Shown in pieces: positions 62,889-64,000 of a stretch of DNA of 64,000 nt. Source of the stretch: Planctomycetota bacterium (GTDB lineage: Bacteria > Planctomycetota > Phycisphaerae > UBA1845); the NCBI GenBank assembly GCA_016200265.1, contig JACQFE010000018.1:42151-106150 (forward strand), written 5' to 3'. Numbering within the stretch: the stretch's first letter is position 1; each line of letters starts with the position of its first letter. Under the pieces are notes generated by a model that was given only the letters and a program-made list of their open reading frames with translations, was not told where the DNA came from and did no database searches. The translations under genes were made by a program, and so were the position numbers.

Positions 62889-64000
62889 ATGAGGGGGACA
62901 CCGGGGGAGAACTGCATTTTCAAACCAGCCACGTGCAATTCCCACGGCATGCGGCGATCGATGGTCGCGGCCATGTTTGCTGTCTTCTGCACTGTTTCCA
63001 CGGCGCTGGCGGCGAAACCAATCATTACGTCCGAACGATTCACTCTTTCGGCGACAAATCCCGTGGCGACGGGACAAATTGATCCGATTTCAAGCATCGA
63101 TCGCACCCCGCACGGTGGCGTGGCGGGTACCCCGCCGGGAACCAACGTTTATCGAAATGAGAACAATACACTTGCGATTTATCGACCGGGCGCGAACCAG
63201 CGGATGGCCGATGACATGCAGCTTGTCGGCGGCGCGGCAAACCTCGTATACTATGAATTGTTGGTCGCCGGAAACGCGAGCAATGGTTCAGCGTTCAATA
63301 CGCACGTCGAATTATGGACGGGCGATCCATGCCTGGGCACATCGACTTTGATTCAGGGAACCCAGATCGATTTCACCAACATTCCGAATAACCTGACGGC
63401 CCAAAATTTGGAGGCGTTTATTGATCCGCCGGTCGCGATACCGGGAAGCGTCTGGATGGCCGTGACTTTCTCCGGCGCGGGTGCAGCCAACGCCGGTTGG
63501 ATAGTCGGGGAACAAGCGGAGACCGGATCGACGGCTGATCTGTTTTCACAAAATGCTCCTGCACCGACCGGATGTTCACTTTTTTCCTTGACCGGGCATT
63601 ACAGCGGTTTCTGGGCGAACATTAACGTTCAGCTTGTTCAGCCGCCTGTTGGGGCATGCTGCAGCGGGTCGAATTGCACGCAAACAACGGAAGCGGCCTG
63701 CACTGGCGGCGTGTGGCAGGGAGCATTCACGACCTGTGATCCCAACGTCTGTCAGGCCGGCGCCTGTTGCAGCGGAACCACCTTTAATACTTGCGCCGAC
63801 AGCAATGAGGCCGCGTGTCGGGGGACGGTGTTCCACCCGGCGGATAGCTGCGGAGCGAGCGCATGCGGACCGAACTTCAAAATCTATGAGGACGATTTTG
63901 TGACCGCGGTGATCGTTCCGGTCGCGCAAGGTCAAAAGTGGGCGGACGATTTGACGTTTGGACCCGGCGCGCCGTGCGAATTGCTGGCCTATGACGTCGT
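62889..64000 (+). CDS. Secreted Cys-module protein, partial at window end
   Basis: An open frame continues without a stop from ATG 62889 (GGAGA ribosome site 7 bases upstream) to the last base, about 370 residues. A second in-frame ATG at 62949 begins the signal peptide proper (RRSMVAAMFAVFCTVSTALA), so the first 20 residues may not be made. Residues about 60-240 are a beta-sandwich resembling the first domain of the protein at 3447 (ADDMQLVGGAANLVYYELLV, LWTGDPC, WMAVTFSGAGAANAGW). Residues about 245-330 are two GACC disulfide modules (GACCSGSNCTQTTEAAC, GACCSGTTFNTCADSNEAAC). A new beta domain begins before the window ends (WADDLTFGPGAPCELLAYDV). It is a relative of the large secreted proteins at 3447 and 9583. 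Confidence 0.85.
   Translation, partial: MRGTPGENCIFKPATCNSHGMRRSMVAAMFAVFCTVSTALAAKPIITSERFTLSATNPVATGQIDPISSIDRTPHGGVAGTPPGTNVYRNENNTLAIYRPGANQRMADDMQLVGGAANLVYYELLVAGNASNGSAFNTHVELWTGDPCLGTSTLIQGTQIDFTNIPNNLTAQNLEAFIDPPVAIPGSVWMAVTFSGAGAANAGWIVGEQAETGSTADLFSQNAPAPTGCSLFSLTGHYSGFWANINVQLVQPPVGACCSGSNCTQTTEAACTGGVWQGAFTTCDPNVCQAGACCSGTTFNTCADSNEAACRGTVFHPADSCGASACGPNFKIYEDDFVTAVIVPVAQGQKWADDLTFGPGAPCELLAYDV

Overview
The window looks like a piece of a planctomycete chromosome, probably Phycisphaerae or a neighbouring lineage. This is inferred from gene content: giant secreted Cys-rich proteins with dockerin/TSP3-like DxNxNGxxDxCD repeats, proteins ending in IPTVS/VPAVS-WG sorting-type tails, von Willebrand factor A and TPR operons, TadG-like pilus-associated proteins and a single flagellin. 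GC content is moderate and all proteins use the standard code. No rRNA, CRISPR array or intact insertion sequence is visible.

Layout. (1) 1-18.4 kb: acnA with a good sigma70-type promoter, a large secreted beta-propeller protein, a perfect parS site with a second near-parS 33 bp away, sppA, tpx, a second large Cys-rich secreted protein, a thermonuclease, a PDZ protein, a secreted M14 carboxypeptidase, then tRNA-Ala(TGC) followed by the broken C-terminal part of a tyrosine integrase. (2) 18.7-35.8 kb: an island of Cys-rich secreted proteins. A divergent FG-GAP/Cys-rich protein is followed by four tandem paralogues (called A, B, C and D here) with the same leader, signal peptide and N-terminal domain, variable Cys-rich stalks, and one of two unrelated C-terminal heads in the order 1-2-2-1. 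B carries a stop codon in its signal peptide and C carries two deletions that break and then restore the frame. (3) 35.9-39.2 kb: two tandem TadG-like genes of identical length, each preceded by a c-di-GMP-I (GEMM-I) type riboswitch and a possible RBS-sequestering hairpin. (4) 39.4-45.7 kb: a divergent helical protein and a translationally coupled vWA / small repeat / TPR operon. (5) 45.8-59.8 kb: a secreted protein, flagellin with a strong terminator, mnmE, lgt with a large insertion, a membrane-anchored protein, a HIT hydrolase, an SMR/EamA-like transporter, a MOSC protein, a secreted ankyrin protein, a class V aminotransferase and a single-domain asparaginase. (6) 59.8-64.0 kb: an amber-interrupted IPTVS-tail gene, a paralogue of the 45.8 kb protein with a VPAVS-WG tail, and a secreted protein running off the window end.

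The common theme is the cell surface: most of the coding capacity is exported, disulfide-rich or calcium-binding-like modular protein, with one pilus-type locus apparently under c-di-GMP control. The most promising undescribed material is the A-B-C-D modular cassette family and the paired riboswitch/TadG-like locus. Product names come from motifs read by eye; no database search was run.
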